A DNA stretch of 64,000 nucleotides from Sulfuricurvum sp. (GTDB lineage Bacteria; Campylobacterota; Campylobacteria; Campylobacterales; Sulfurimonadaceae), in the NCBI GenBank assembly GCA_024635855.1, contig JAGXHZ010000046.1, positions 66,572-130,571 on the forward strand. The letters run 5' to 3'. A program made the translations under genes and the position numbers. The notes below the pieces were generated by a model that was given only the letters and a program-made list of their open reading frames with translations, searched no databases and was not told the DNA's origin. Within the stretch, counting starts at the first letter, position 1. Each line of letters opens with the position of its first letter. Positions 26,138 to 35,783 of the stretch are shown one piece after another.

Positions 26138-27481
26138 AACCTTTTCGGGGCGTGTTTCGCATGCAATCGTTCGATTACGCCCCATGTTTTTTGCCGCATA
26201 CAACGCATTATCGGCACGTTCAACCGCATTGTGCAAAGTGTCTTCGCAAGTTACTTCCGTAATTCCAATGCTGCAGGTAATTTGTCCCACATCGTCAAAT
26301 GATTTCGATTCAATCATATTCCGAATTTTTTCCCCGACATGATACGCTTCTTCACATCCCGTATTTCGAAGCAGCAAAACAAACTCTTCTCCGCCCCATC
26401 GCGCAAACAAATCGGCTTCACGAACCGTTGCCACGACCGAAGTAACAAAATTTTTCAGTACATAATCTCCGATATTATGCCCATAGGTATCATTTACCTG
26501 TTTAAAATGGTCCAAATCAATCATCATTAATGAAAGTTGTGTCACCTGCCGTTTCGCATTGGAAAGCTCTTGGGAAAACAGCTCGGCAAACATATGACGA
26601 TTATGTATCTCCGTCAAAGAGTCTTTCGTAGCCAATTGCGTTAAATGACTATTTTTTTGTTGAAGTATTTGGGTGATCTCTTCAAATTGTTTAAAATGCT
26701 CTTGCATTAACTGAGACCATTTTAAATACGTGCGTGCGATCAAATCCTGCTGGGTTACAATCCCCACAACATCCCCTTCGTCATTCGTTACAACGATTCG
26801 CTTAAAGTGACGGTTACGTAAATACTCAAGCCCTTCGTGAATCGAAACTTTTTCACTCAGCATTTCAATCGGAGTAGACATAATATCACCCACAACGACA
26901 GAGGGGCTGATCCCCTCACCGATAAATTTTATAATATCTTTCGAGGTAAGGATACCTATCGCCTGTTTCTCTTCTTGAATAATGATGCAATCACTGAGCG
27001 AATCTTTCATAAAACTCAACACTTCCGACATAGGCGTACGCGGAGAAAAGCTTTTATACCCGTATTTTTTTTCAAAAATAGTCGAGATCTGAAGTGATTC
27101 CAAAATAACCTGCGGATCGACACTCGCGACGATATCACTGTTTGTCACCAGCCCGTACAGACTCCCGTCTTTATTGCACACACAAATATGTTCATCAATA
27201 TCATTCGTAAGGTTAAGGGCATTAATGACATTGCTCTCTTTATCGATCAAAGGAAGTGTACGGAGTTTAATTTGAGAAAGCGGAGTTGAAAAACAGACCC
27301 CCTCAAGCTTAAGACGAATAATGTCTTTAGTCGTAATAATATGATGAAGGGCTTTATTAACGACAATAATACTGCGGTGATTATGTTGGTGCATTTTGTT
27401 TAACGCATCTTGGATAGTACTATGGATATCAACCGTAATCACATCGGTTGTCGCAATCAATCCAAGCGTGGGAAAAAACAT
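26129..27481 (-). CDS. Cytosolic CBS-domain diguanylate cyclase
   Basis: 450 aa with no membrane segment. Four CBS motifs in a row (two Bateman modules, residues ~1-265) precede a short coiled linker and a GGDEF domain with active GGEEF (RWGGEEF). CBS pairs usually bind adenosine nucleotides or S-adenosyl compounds, so this enzyme probably makes c-di-GMP in response to energy or methyl-donor state. Ends convergently into the cytochrome c gene. Confidence 0.9.
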   Translation of the reverse strand: MFFPTLGLIATTDVITVDIHSTIQDALNKMHQHNHRSIIVVNKALHHIITTKDIIRLKLEGVCFSTPLSQIKLRTLPLIDKESNVINALNLTNDIDEHICVCNKDGSLYGLVTNSDIVASVDPQVILESLQISTIFEKKYGYKSFSPRTPMSEVLSFMKDSLSDCIIIQEEKQAIGILTSKDIIKFIGEGISPSVVVGDIMSTPIEMLSEKVSIHEGLEYLRNRHFKRIVVTNDEGDVVGIVTQQDLIARTYLKWSQLMQEHFKQFEEITQILQQKNSHLTQLATKDSLTEIHNRHMFAELFSQELSNAKRQVTQLSLMMIDLDHFKQVNDTYGHNIGDYVLKNFVTSVVATVREADLFARWGGEEFVLLLRNTGCEEAYHVGEKIRNMIESKSFDDVGQITCSIGITEVTCEDTLHNAVERADNALYAAKNMGRNRTIACETRPEKVLF

Positions 27482-27709
27482 AAATACATCTCCTCAGTTT
27501 AATTATTTTGATTATAACGATTGAAAGCCAAAAAAGAAATCAAACCGAGAATCGAGTTTAATATTAAAATAATATATAACATTATACAATCTGTAAAATT
27601 ACTTAAGGATATCATACTCTCTATGCGTTCATGTAAATTTTTGGCCCGTTGTCTCGGTAACATTGTTACTCTCGCCCACCGTTGGTTTGTACCTATCGCA
27701 TAGTCACTG

Positions 27710-29038
27710 ATGGAACTATTGGCGATATCCTCACTTGTTATCGTTTTAGCCCTCTGGGTAGGTCACTCGATCTTTCTCAACCGCCGTCTTATCGAAAGTC
27801 AAAAAAGATATCTGCAATTTTTCAGCGACTCTCCCGTCGCCCTTATCGTTGTTGATCGCTACTATAATATTATCGAATGGAACCAAACCGCCGAAGCGAT
27901 TTTCGGATGGAAGGACAATGAAGCGGCAGGGGAGAACATCATCGAGTTTATTGTCCCTATTTTTGATAAAGAACACGTCACCTCCGTGCTTCAAAAAACC
28001 TCTCTTGAGGGGGTAAGCTACTCCAAAAATTATAATATTACGAAGCATGGCAGTGAAATATTTTGTGAATGGCGCAATCGCCGATTAGAGGGTGGAAAGG
28101 GAGAAATCCTGTGTATGGCGCAAGACATTACCCTCTCCAAAAAAACACTCGATGAGCTAAATAAACGTTCCACTGCACTTGAAAGTGCCGGGGACGCTAT
28201 TTTCTATACCGATGAAAAAGGGCTGATCGAGTTTGCCAATCCAAGTTTTTTTGCCCTCATGCTTAACGATCAAGACCATCTGTACGGTACCCATATCGGT
28301 AAATATCTTTTTAAAGAACGGCTTACGTTTAATTCTCTCCTTTCCCAATCCAATGGCCATACATGGAGAGGAACGGTTACGAAACCTTCTGCAAACAAAG
28401 AAAAAGTTCTTAGCGTCACCATTACGGCGATTTATCATCATAACCGTCTTATCAGTTATGTCGCGAATCTGCATGACATAACCCATATAACCTCCCATGT
28501 TGATGATCTCACCTATCGGGTTCAACATGATCCTCTTACCGGAGCAACGAATCGTGCTACACTCAATGATCGATTGAAGCAAGCTATCAGCCGATCAAAA
28601 CTGCTCAAAGAGAAAATAGCCCTCTATTTTATTGATTTAAATGACTTCAAATTAGTCAATGACCGTTATGGGCATGAAGCGGGAGATCGATTACTGCAAG
28701 ACGTCGCGAAAAATATTCAATCCAGTCTCCGTAACAGCGATACGGTTTGCCGTTACGGCGGAGATGAATTTATCGTTATGATTGAAGCCGTCAAAGATGA
28801 GGAGTATCTACGCAATATTCAAGAGATTATCAATACCGCGATTAGTGAACCGATTTATGTTGATGAAAACACCACCCTTCATGCCCGTGCAAGCATCGGA
28901 ATGGCACTCTATCCGGATGATGCACAAGAGGCTGAAACCCTGATCAAAGCAGCCGATATGGCAATGTACGTTGATAAAAAAGAGAAAAATATTAAGGGAC
29001 GCGAACCAATACTTTGCGCTGACAGTCACAGTCACTAA
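27710..29038 (+). CDS. Membrane PAS-PAS-GGDEF diguanylate cyclase
   Basis: 442 aa. One N-terminal helix (~1-22), two PAS domains (~30-140 and ~150-270) and a GGDEF domain with YGGDEF. The first PAS has SPVALIVVDRYYNIIEWN, the second SAGDAIFYTDEKGLIEFANP. It should make c-di-GMP under control of PAS-bound ligand or redox state. The start is ATG 27710 without a clear Shine-Dalgarno. The 3' end overlaps the convergent gene by 47 bp. Confidence 0.9.
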   Translation: MELLAISSLVIVLALWVGHSIFLNRRLIESQKRYLQFFSDSPVALIVVDRYYNIIEWNQTAEAIFGWKDNEAAGENIIEFIVPIFDKEHVTSVLQKTSLEGVSYSKNYNITKHGSEIFCEWRNRRLEGGKGEILCMAQDITLSKKTLDELNKRSTALESAGDAIFYTDEKGLIEFANPSFFALMLNDQDHLYGTHIGKYLFKERLTFNSLLSQSNGHTWRGTVTKPSANKEKVLSVTITAIYHHNRLISYVANLHDITHITSHVDDLTYRVQHDPLTGATNRATLNDRLKQAISRSKLLKEKIALYFIDLNDFKLVNDRYGHEAGDRLLQDVAKNIQSSLRNSDTVCRYGGDEFIVMIEAVKDEEYLRNIQEIINTAISEPIYVDENTTLHARASIGMALYPDDAQEAETLIKAADMAMYVDKKEKNIKGREPILCADSHSH

Positions 29039-29318
29039 AATAGACCCATTGTTCCTGATAGACCGGTTGCGGGGCATAAACAATAGGAGTACTTTGAACG
29101 TAGGTAACGCTTTCACGTCGCGGCTCGGACAACACATATCCGAGAGCTCCTCCGATAACCAAAGGGACTACCCAGTTTGAGGAGGGATAATGGGATATTT
29201 TTGCATGTCTAGGCGGCACATAATGACTTCGTCCTCTATCATGGTGACCGGCATATGCACTTGAAGTTACAAGGATGGTAGCGGTAATAACCGCTATCCA
29301 AGGATGTACTGTTTTCAT
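28992..29318 (-). CDS. Small secreted His/Tyr-rich protein
   Basis: 108 aa. Signal peptide (cleavage near SSAYAG), then a His/Arg-rich stretch (GHHDRGRSHYVPPRH), a hydrophobic Gly-rich segment (WVVPLVIGGALGYVLSE) and a C-terminal CDCQRKV. AGGAG precedes the ATG. No family is recognised; the His and Cys content could bind metal, and the Gly-rich helix could sit in a membrane. Confidence 0.7.
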   Translation of the reverse strand: MKTVHPWIAVITATILVTSSAYAGHHDRGRSHYVPPRHAKISHYPSSNWVVPLVIGGALGYVLSEPRRESVTYVQSTPIVYAPQPVYQEQWVYFSDCDCQRKVLVRVP

Positions 29319-29423
29319 AGGAAACTCCTATTTTTAAGATAGCGGTATCATGACAAAACAGTGTGAAGCAATTGTGCATGGCTAAATATTCGCTAAAATA
29401 GCACCACTTATCGGAGGAATACA

Positions 29424-30191
29424 ATGCGTCTACTCACCCTTTTCACCGCTTCAGCTCTTCTGTTTTCACTTCTTTTGGGAAATCCGCAATGCTACCTCGA
29501 AAGCTACCCCGACCTCGTCGCCTCTGCGGATAATAACACTCTCATTCTCAAAGATGGAACACGGTTTCCGTATCATACCGACAGTATCAAAACCTCATGG
29601 GACGATAAAATAAACAATGCCGATCTGGCTATGCAACTCTCTCAGCGCTACGATGCAGGGGGAAGTGAAACCCCACCTGAGTATCTGTTCGATCCGGGAC
29701 GCTTACGCTACCAACCGTTTTTTCAAGCCCTCTATGGCAAAAATAAAAAAGAGATTGAAAAAAATCTCGTCACCATTAGCTGGCCGAGCCTTAAAGGCTC
29801 GGTTAAACTCCCTGTCACTAAAGTGGGCGGAGTGGATAAAAAACTTTACGCCATCGGTCAAGAGATCGCCAAATTACCCAGACGTGATCGTATTTGGGCC
29901 GAGGGGGCAACCACGTACTGCTACCGCGTCATAAAAGACACGGATCGCCTCTCCATGCACAGTTTCGGGATTGCTATCGATCTCGCCCCCACTACGACAC
30001 AATACTGGAAAGACGAAGCCCCCTCAGAAACGGCTAAAATCGGTTATAAAAACACTATGCCTCTCTCGATTGTCCGTATTTTTGAAAAACACGGTTTTAT
30101 CTGGGGAGGGCGATGGTATCACTACGATACCATGCATTTCGAATACCGTCCTGAACTTCTTGCCTCTTCATGTGTGAAAAAAGTGAAATAA
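29424..30191 (+). CDS. Secreted M15-family peptidase (D,D- or L,D-carboxypeptidase-like)
   Basis: 255 aa with a signal peptide. The zinc motifs SMHSFGIAIDLAP (HxxxxxxD) and WYHYDTMHFEY (final His) are those of M15 peptidases such as VanY and phage endolysins, which trim peptidoglycan stem peptides. Four bases separate it from the guanine deaminase gene downstream, so they are co-transcribed, but no functional tie is evident. Confidence 0.88.
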   Translation: MRLLTLFTASALLFSLLLGNPQCYLESYPDLVASADNNTLILKDGTRFPYHTDSIKTSWDDKINNADLAMQLSQRYDAGGSETPPEYLFDPGRLRYQPFFQALYGKNKKEIEKNLVTISWPSLKGSVKLPVTKVGGVDKKLYAIGQEIAKLPRRDRIWAEGATTYCYRVIKDTDRLSMHSFGIAIDLAPTTTQYWKDEAPSETAKIGYKNTMPLSIVRIFEKHGFIWGGRWYHYDTMHFEYRPELLASSCVKKVK

Positions 30192-30195
30192 CGCC

Positions 30196-30654
30196 ATGAA
30201 TCCATGGATGGTAATTGCATACAATGAGGCTCTAAAAGGGATGGAAACCGAAGAGGGGGGGCCTTTTGGAGCGGTAATCGTCCGTAACAATGAAGTGATC
30301 GCGCGTGCACATAATGAAGTGCTCATCTCACATGATCCTACCGCTCATGCGGAAGTTCTTGCTATTCGCCGCGCTAGCGCACTATTAGGAAAGCATGATC
30401 TCTCCGAATGTATCCTCTATACGACCTGCTATCCCTGTCCAATGTGCCTGGGGGCCATCCTTTGGGCTCGTATTTCAAAAGTCTGTTATGCTTCGACCAC
30501 CCAAGAGGCCGCCGCCGCAGGATTCGAGGATACCCATTTTTATGAAGCTCTCAAACATCCCAAAACGGCGATCAACCTCGAAGTAATTGACCCTGAAATA
30601 GGCAAAAAGCTTTTATATTTATGGCATATTAAAGAGGATAAAAAGTTTTATTAG
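30196..30654 (+). CDS. guaD: Guanine deaminase, CDA-fold
   Basis: 152 aa. Zinc and catalytic motifs HAEVLA and CYPCPMC are intact. The C-terminal pattern TQEAAAAGFEDTHFYEAL resembles the domain-swapped tail of the Bacillus-type guanine deaminase rather than TadA. The enzyme would convert guanine to xanthine. Its stop overlaps the convergent arsC stop by 4 bp. Confidence 0.8.
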   Translation: MNPWMVIAYNEALKGMETEEGGPFGAVIVRNNEVIARAHNEVLISHDPTAHAEVLAIRRASALLGKHDLSECILYTTCYPCPMCLGAILWARISKVCYASTTQEAAAAGFEDTHFYEALKHPKTAINLEVIDPEIGKKLLYLWHIKEDKKFY

Positions 30655-30995
30655 CCGATAAACTCAACCACTTTTTCTACGGGACGACCGATCACTGCTC
30701 GATTTGCGTCGATTACTATCGGTCGTTCGATAAGTTTCGGATGTTCTGCCAATACATCAATCAGTTTTTCTTCATCCGTTATTTTCGCAATACCTAGCTC
30801 TTTATACAGATCTTCTTTGGTACGCATTAGCTCCCGCGCCGAAATGTCTAGTTTTTTTAGCAAGACGGTAATTTCTTCTCGGGATGGCGGAGTGTCAAGG
30901 TATTTAAAAACCTCGAATCTACTCCCTTTTTCTTCCAATATCTTCAGCGCTTCACGTGATTTTGAACATTTCGGGTTATGCCAAATAGTTGTCAT
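30651..30995 (-). CDS. arsC: ArsC-family arsenate reductase (glutaredoxin type)
   Basis: 114 aa. PKCSKSREAL carries the catalytic Cys, and IERPIVID and AVIGRP carry conserved Arg residues of this family. AAGG lies 8 nt upstream of the ATG. No arsR, arsB or acr3 is nearby, so a role in arsenic resistance is possible but unproven; the Spx/YffB relatives of the family have other roles. Confidence 0.85.
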   Translation of the reverse strand: MTTIWHNPKCSKSREALKILEEKGSRFEVFKYLDTPPSREEITVLLKKLDISARELMRTKEDLYKELGIAKITDEEKLIDVLAEHPKLIERPIVIDANRAVIGRPVEKVVEFIG

Positions 30996-31061
30996 GTGAT
31001 TAACCTTTTTAAAAAGAATTATAACCCATCCAATAAATCAAATAAAACTTAAATAATTTTA

Positions 31062-31073
31062 TTAACTAGTTAA
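31062..31073. promoter_or_regulatory. 12-bp palindrome in the promoter of the TonB-dependent receptor operon
   Basis: TTAACTAGTTAA is a perfect palindrome about 60 bp upstream of the receptor start and 22 bp upstream of a possible -10 (CATAAT). It does not match a Fur box. It could be the operator of an unknown metal-responsive regulator. Confidence 0.3.
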
Positions 31074-31135
31074 CACAAATGTAACACTTCTTCTTCATAA
31101 TCGCACACTTTAATCCTAAAACTTAAGGAAGTGTG

Positions 31136-33316
31136 ATGGTAAATACCCGCCGGATTACGCATTCTCTCTTACTCTCCGCTCTCATTGCAAGCTCGTGTTC
31201 TGGGGTAGAAAATCTCGGAATTATCGGGATTGACTCTACCACGATCGATGATCGTTTTCACCCAACACGTACCGAGGTCTCTTCAACCTCCGCTATCGAT
31301 GGACAAAAAGTCGATGAAGCCCATATTGAGAATCTTCAACAGGTTCTTCAATCGATTCCAGGAATTACAAGTGAGATTAAATCGGGTGACACTCTAAAAA
31401 TTCATATTCGCGGTGTGGAAAATCAGCGCTATATGGGTGAAAAACCGGGGGTTGCCGTCGTAATCGACGGTGTCCCCGTGTTTGAGCGCACAGGAGCAGT
31501 CAATATCGACCTCGATAACATCGCTTCAATCAAAGTGATTAAAGGGGGAGCCTCATACCTTTTCGGAGACGATGCCCTGGCCGGAGCCGTTATCATCACC
31601 ACCAAAAAAGGGGCGGTCAATAAATCGATGGCGGCTTCTGAATTCGGCAGTTTCGGCTATCAAAAACTATTAGCCGAAACCTCTTTTGCCAAAGACTCGT
31701 TCAACGGACGAATCCAATTAAGTGAACGTAAAAGCGACGGCTATTGGGAAGATTCTGACTATTTATCCCGCTATGCGAACGGAAAACTCCAGTACTACAT
31801 CGATGATACGAGTGATCTTACTTTCGGACTAGAAGCGTCTCAGCGGGAAAAAGATTCGCACGGTACGGTAGAGGGGATGGCGCAAGCGCTCACCGACCCG
31901 ACCAGCGTAGAAGGGCGTGACTATTCGCGAATGTACGATGTCGATCTTCTTAAACTCTTTCTCACTTACGCTAAAGATTTCGGAAATAACACCAACCTCC
32001 TCGTCAACATATATCAATACGGAGACGATACCAAGTTTGTGAGCGCACCCCAAAAATACAGTTCCACCGGCGCTGTCGTGACCAATTCAGATGCCTATAC
32101 CACCCTCAATGATTATCACCAAGCCCAACGCGGAATCAAAAGCGAATACCGAAGTAGCGGAGAAAGTCTTGCCTACATGATCGGTGCCGATATCCGCAAC
32201 AACCTTTATGAAAACAAAACTTCTTATCTAGTAGATTTTAAAACCAGTGCAGCATCACCTACCATCTATCGTGCCGGAACGATCACCGGAGACAATGAAA
32301 CCACGGAAGAGGTCTATGCCCCTTATCTCGAAGTCAAAGTACCTCTTAGTGAAGCCACTACCCTGACGCTAAACGGCCGATATGATAACATCCGCTTAGA
32401 TTACGATGATCGACTTAATTCCCTCAAACTTAAAAAAGATTTTGACGTTTATTCTCACCGTCTCGGAGTATCCCATACCCTCAACGACACAACAACTCTC
32501 TTTTTTAGCCGTTCTACCGGTTTCCGTGCACCCTCCATCGATCAGCTCTTCAACGGATCGATCACTCTCGATTCTAAAGTACTTAATAATCCCGATCTCA
32601 AACCGGAACAGGCGGTCAATTATGACTTAGGGGTTCGAGGGAATATCCCGGCGCTGTATAATACTCTCACCTATGAAGCGACTCTCTTTTTGCTTGATCG
32701 TAAAGATTACATCATGTCCTCGATTGGACAATACACCGCAGCAACCACCACTAACCCGCAAAAATACGAAAACATCGGCGGTATGCGTAGCCAAGGTTTA
32801 GAGCTATCCCTCCAAAGCGACCCCAAAAGAACCTTCTCTTTTGATTTGGCTTATACCTACTTGGATGCCTATTTTACACAATACAACAATTTTTACCTCG
32901 GACTTGGAAGCCCTTATCTGCCCACATATACGCAAGTTCATTATGACCTAACGGGTAATACCGTTCCACGAACATCACATCATACTCTGAATTTAACCGG
33001 CAATTACACTATTACCCCCTCCACCGTATTAAGCACTGAATGGACTCTCAAATCAAGCTACTACGCCGATGAACTCAATCAACTCAAAATGCCTGGATAC
33101 GGTGTCGTCAATTTACTCGTAAAACATGCTGAGAAATGGGGTGATTTTACTTTTGATCTGTTTGCCCGTGTCGATAACGTGTTCGATAAATTCTATTTTA
33201 ACACGACACGCAGCAGCGGAGATCGTGATTACAACAAAATTTACAATGAAGAAGATTTATCTCTTACCGTCAATCCGGGACGTGTTTACACTGCCGGTCT
33301 TTCAATCAAATTTTAA
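31136..33316 (+). CDS. TonB-dependent outer-membrane receptor
   Basis: 726 aa. Signal sequence, N-terminal plug domain (LQQVLQSIPGI, then IHIRG, PGVAVVIDGVPV and IKVIKGGASYLFG), then a 22-strand barrel ending in the usual aromatic (GLSIKF). AAGGA precedes ATG 31136; an in-frame GTG lies one codon earlier. It imports a bulky chelate such as a metal complex, but the ligand cannot be read from sequence. It starts a five-gene operon that ends with its own TonB. No Fur box is seen. Confidence 0.93.
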   Translation: MVNTRRITHSLLLSALIASSCSGVENLGIIGIDSTTIDDRFHPTRTEVSSTSAIDGQKVDEAHIENLQQVLQSIPGITSEIKSGDTLKIHIRGVENQRYMGEKPGVAVVIDGVPVFERTGAVNIDLDNIASIKVIKGGASYLFGDDALAGAVIITTKKGAVNKSMAASEFGSFGYQKLLAETSFAKDSFNGRIQLSERKSDGYWEDSDYLSRYANGKLQYYIDDTSDLTFGLEASQREKDSHGTVEGMAQALTDPTSVEGRDYSRMYDVDLLKLFLTYAKDFGNNTNLLVNIYQYGDDTKFVSAPQKYSSTGAVVTNSDAYTTLNDYHQAQRGIKSEYRSSGESLAYMIGADIRNNLYENKTSYLVDFKTSAASPTIYRAGTITGDNETTEEVYAPYLEVKVPLSEATTLTLNGRYDNIRLDYDDRLNSLKLKKDFDVYSHRLGVSHTLNDTTTLFFSRSTGFRAPSIDQLFNGSITLDSKVLNNPDLKPEQAVNYDLGVRGNIPALYNTLTYEATLFLLDRKDYIMSSIGQYTAATTTNPQKYENIGGMRSQGLELSLQSDPKRTFSFDLAYTYLDAYFTQYNNFYLGLGSPYLPTYTQVHYDLTGNTVPRTSHHTLNLTGNYTITPSTVLSTEWTLKSSYYADELNQLKMPGYGVVNLLVKHAEKWGDFTFDLFARVDNVFDKFYFNTTRSSGDRDYNKIYNEEDLSLTVNPGRVYTAGLSIKF

Positions 33317-33325
33317 GGAGCTGAT

Positions 33326-34141
33326 ATGAAAAAAATACTCTTCTCCCTCTTAGTGGGAGTCTCCCTTTGGGGATATGGCGATGGAGCGATCTACTGGACT
33401 CCGCATGGATGTGATGATGGGAAAGCGACCGCTTCCAAACATGGTGGTCACGGCAAAGGGGAGAGTGCCATGTTCGCTTTGATGAACAGTGAAGCGAATG
33501 CTTCTGTCAAACTCATTCTTCCCAATCTCTCCGAAAAAAAATTGACCGTTAAACTCAATACACTCATGCTGCCAAAACCCTCTATGGGGGGATATTATGC
33601 GATGGTAGCGGAAGGTAATACTACGAACGGAGCCTACAGCGCCATTCGCTATCTTTCCCTTCAAGGGCGTCCCGCCAAAGTTTCCCCAACTTTACTAACT
33701 GCTGTACCTAAATCAGCATTGGAAATTGTTCCCGATCCGCTACACCGTGAGCATGATCGCTATACCGCTTCCAAATCGTACCGATTTCTCCTCCATTTTC
33801 AAGGAAAACCGCTCATCAATACCGCCGTTACCTTAGAGACTCACGATACTCCGGTTCAAACCTATACAACGGATCAAACAGGTGCATTTTCGATAACGCT
33901 TCCCAATGATTTTAAAAATGTAAAAGTAGGACGAAGCGAAAACAAACCTTCTGAATTTCTCCTAACAACGCAACATCGCGATGGAGAACACCTCTATAAA
34001 AGCACTCTAACCATGCCCTATTCCCTTAACCCAAATGATTATTGGCAATCCCAAACCTATGGAGCGGGAGCCATCTTTATCGGCTTCTTAGGGGGGCTAC
34101 TAGTCTATCGACGTACCAAAAAAGGGGCTAAAAATGGATAA
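33326..34141 (+). CDS. Secreted DUF4198-like protein with C-terminal membrane anchor
   Basis: 271 aa. Signal peptide, a His-rich N-terminal stretch (SKHGGHGKG), a beta-rich Ig-like middle resembling DUF4198 (a family often next to metal transporters), and one C-terminal helix (GAIFIGFLGGLLVYRRTKK). Probably a periplasmic, membrane-anchored metal-handling protein that receives cargo from the receptor. Overlaps the polyferredoxin gene by 8 bp. Confidence 0.7.
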   Translation: MKKILFSLLVGVSLWGYGDGAIYWTPHGCDDGKATASKHGGHGKGESAMFALMNSEANASVKLILPNLSEKKLTVKLNTLMLPKPSMGGYYAMVAEGNTTNGAYSAIRYLSLQGRPAKVSPTLLTAVPKSALEIVPDPLHREHDRYTASKSYRFLLHFQGKPLINTAVTLETHDTPVQTYTTDQTGAFSITLPNDFKNVKVGRSENKPSEFLLTTQHRDGEHLYKSTLTMPYSLNPNDYWQSQTYGAGAIFIGFLGGLLVYRRTKKGAKNG

Positions 34142-35135
34142 ATTACTCACTCTCACAATACTTCGCCGTGTTGTACAGCTCACCGCATTCGTCTTTTTCG
34201 TTTACGGAGCGATGATTTTTACTACCTTTTATACAGGAGATAAACTGACCCAAAATCTCCCTGCCCTCTCATGTGCTTACGATCAGAGCGGGGGAGATTT
34301 TTGTGCGCTGATCCCGCTCCAACATCAGATGGATCACCGTGTTTCGACCTTCTTTACCCAAAATGCAGGGGCGATGGAAGCATTGATGGGAACACTCATC
34401 ACCATCGGTACCGTTGCCCTTTTGATTCTTATCCTCAACAAAGCGTTTTGCGGATGGCTCTGTCCTCTCGGATTTTTCCAAGAGACGATCACGATAATCG
34501 GCACCAAACTTGGACTCACCCAGCTTACGTCACTAAGCCGTGAAACGATCACTAAAATCCGCCCGATCAAATGGTTTATTTTCCTCTTTCTCGTTCTCAT
34601 TTTACCTCTGCTTACGGGGATCGGTTTTCTAGGACACGAGTGGGGAAACCCTTATTGTTCCATCTGCCCGAGTCGCATCATGACAACGGCCATGACGGGT
34701 GATCTGTCTCAAGTTTATATCTCTCAGGCCAATGGAGGCTACTTTGCCCTCTCACTGATCGCCGATTTACTCTTCGGACTGATGATCGCCCTCGCTCTCT
34801 TCATCCGTCAGCCGTTTTGCCGTATCTGCCCGATCCTTCCGATGCAGACGCTATTTAAAAAAATCGGTCTTTTACGTCTCGTCAAAAACGGATCCTCCAG
34901 CTGTGAATCGTGCGGAAACTGTATCAAAGCGTGTCCGATGGATATTTATGAGATTCAAGATCAAGCCGAAAACCGCAATATTACCCATAGCGACTGTACC
35001 CTCTGCGGACGATGTGTCGAGTTTTGTCCTCATGATGGGGTCATGAGCTTCAAATACGGTCCACTCACCCTCTATAGCTCTTCCAAAGAGGGGTTCAAAA
35101 AGCGGACCAAACTCGATAAATGGTGGAAGGGTTAA
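34134..35135 (+). CDS. Polyferredoxin membrane protein (NapH/CcoG/NosR-C-like)
   Basis: 333 aa. About five helices carry membrane-embedded Cys motifs (CGWLCPLGFF, CSICPSR, CRICPIL) and a C-terminal pair of 4Fe-4S motifs (CESCGNCIKACPMD and CTLCGRCVEFCPHD). Relatives move electrons across or onto the membrane, as in NapH, NosR and CcoG. In this operon it may reduce the imported metal, for example Fe(III) or Cu(II), for release or transport. No nap or nos genes are nearby. Confidence 0.85.
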   Translation: MDKLLTLTILRRVVQLTAFVFFVYGAMIFTTFYTGDKLTQNLPALSCAYDQSGGDFCALIPLQHQMDHRVSTFFTQNAGAMEALMGTLITIGTVALLILILNKAFCGWLCPLGFFQETITIIGTKLGLTQLTSLSRETITKIRPIKWFIFLFLVLILPLLTGIGFLGHEWGNPYCSICPSRIMTTAMTGDLSQVYISQANGGYFALSLIADLLFGLMIALALFIRQPFCRICPILPMQTLFKKIGLLRLVKNGSSSCESCGNCIKACPMDIYEIQDQAENRNITHSDCTLCGRCVEFCPHDGVMSFKYGPLTLYSSSKEGFKKRTKLDKWWKG

Positions 35136-35138
35136 AGA

Positions 35139-35783
35139 GTGGAACCACTAGCCCTCCTCTCCCTTTTCATTGTTGCCCTCTCCTATGGAGCGACAGCCTG
35201 TATGCTCACGTGCATGCCGCTCCTCTCCCCCATACTTTTGGCTAACAGTGCAACACGACAGCAAAGCCTCCGAATCTTGCTTCCTATCAGTTTAGGGCGT
35301 ATCAGTGGCTATATAGCCCTCTCTGTTATTGCTTACTATGGTGCAACGATGATTAAATCTCTCATCAGCGATACCACCCTAATGGGGTACCTGTTGGGGA
35401 GCGTCACCCTCATTCTCGCAGGGCGATTATGGTTCTCCCTTAGAACCTCATCCTGCTGTAGCACCACAACTGAGACACCCCAAGAGGCAATACCCCTTTT
35501 TATGATCGGCGTTTTCTTATCGATGTCACTCTGTGCCCCCGTTATCACGATGATGACCCTCAGCGCAACCACCCCCTCTTTATTCTGGGCAATCGTCTAT
35601 GGCTTTACCTTCGGGTTAGGGGCAACACTATTGTGGTTTCTCTTTTTTTCAGTAGTTCTCACCGCCATACTCAAAGAGAGTCTACTTCACCTCTCTCGCT
35701 ACCGAGCATTACTCCAACACACCGCGCCGATCCTCCTTGCAGGGGTAGCGATTGCAATCTTTAACGGATGGATACACCTATGA
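35139..35783 (+). CDS. DsbD_2/TauE-like membrane transporter
   Basis: 214 aa, about six helices, GTG start (AAGGG 8 nt upstream). The first helix has ATACMLTCMP, a Cys-containing motif seen in the sulfite-exporter/DsbD_2 and urease-accessory UreH-like families. It may move metal, or electrons if the Cys pair is redox-active. Follows the polyferredoxin gene by 3 bp and overlaps tonB by 4 bp. Confidence 0.75.
   Translation: MEPLALLSLFIVALSYGATACMLTCMPLLSPILLANSATRQQSLRILLPISLGRISGYIALSVIAYYGATMIKSLISDTTLMGYLLGSVTLILAGRLWFSLRTSSCCSTTTETPQEAIPLFMIGVFLSMSLCAPVITMMTLSATTPSLFWAIVYGFTFGLGATLLWFLFFSVVLTAILKESLLHLSRYRALLQHTAPILLAGVAIAIFNGWIHL

Noticed and set aside
27521..27703. 60-codon TTG frame upstream of the PAS-GGDEF gene, with an inner ATG at 27623.
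   Set aside because: AT-rich, no Shine-Dalgarno, no recognisable domain; likely chance.
34134..35135. napH or nosR as gene names for the polyferredoxin.
   Set aside because: No nap or nos genes are adjacent, and the operon is a TonB uptake unit, so the specific names are not supported.
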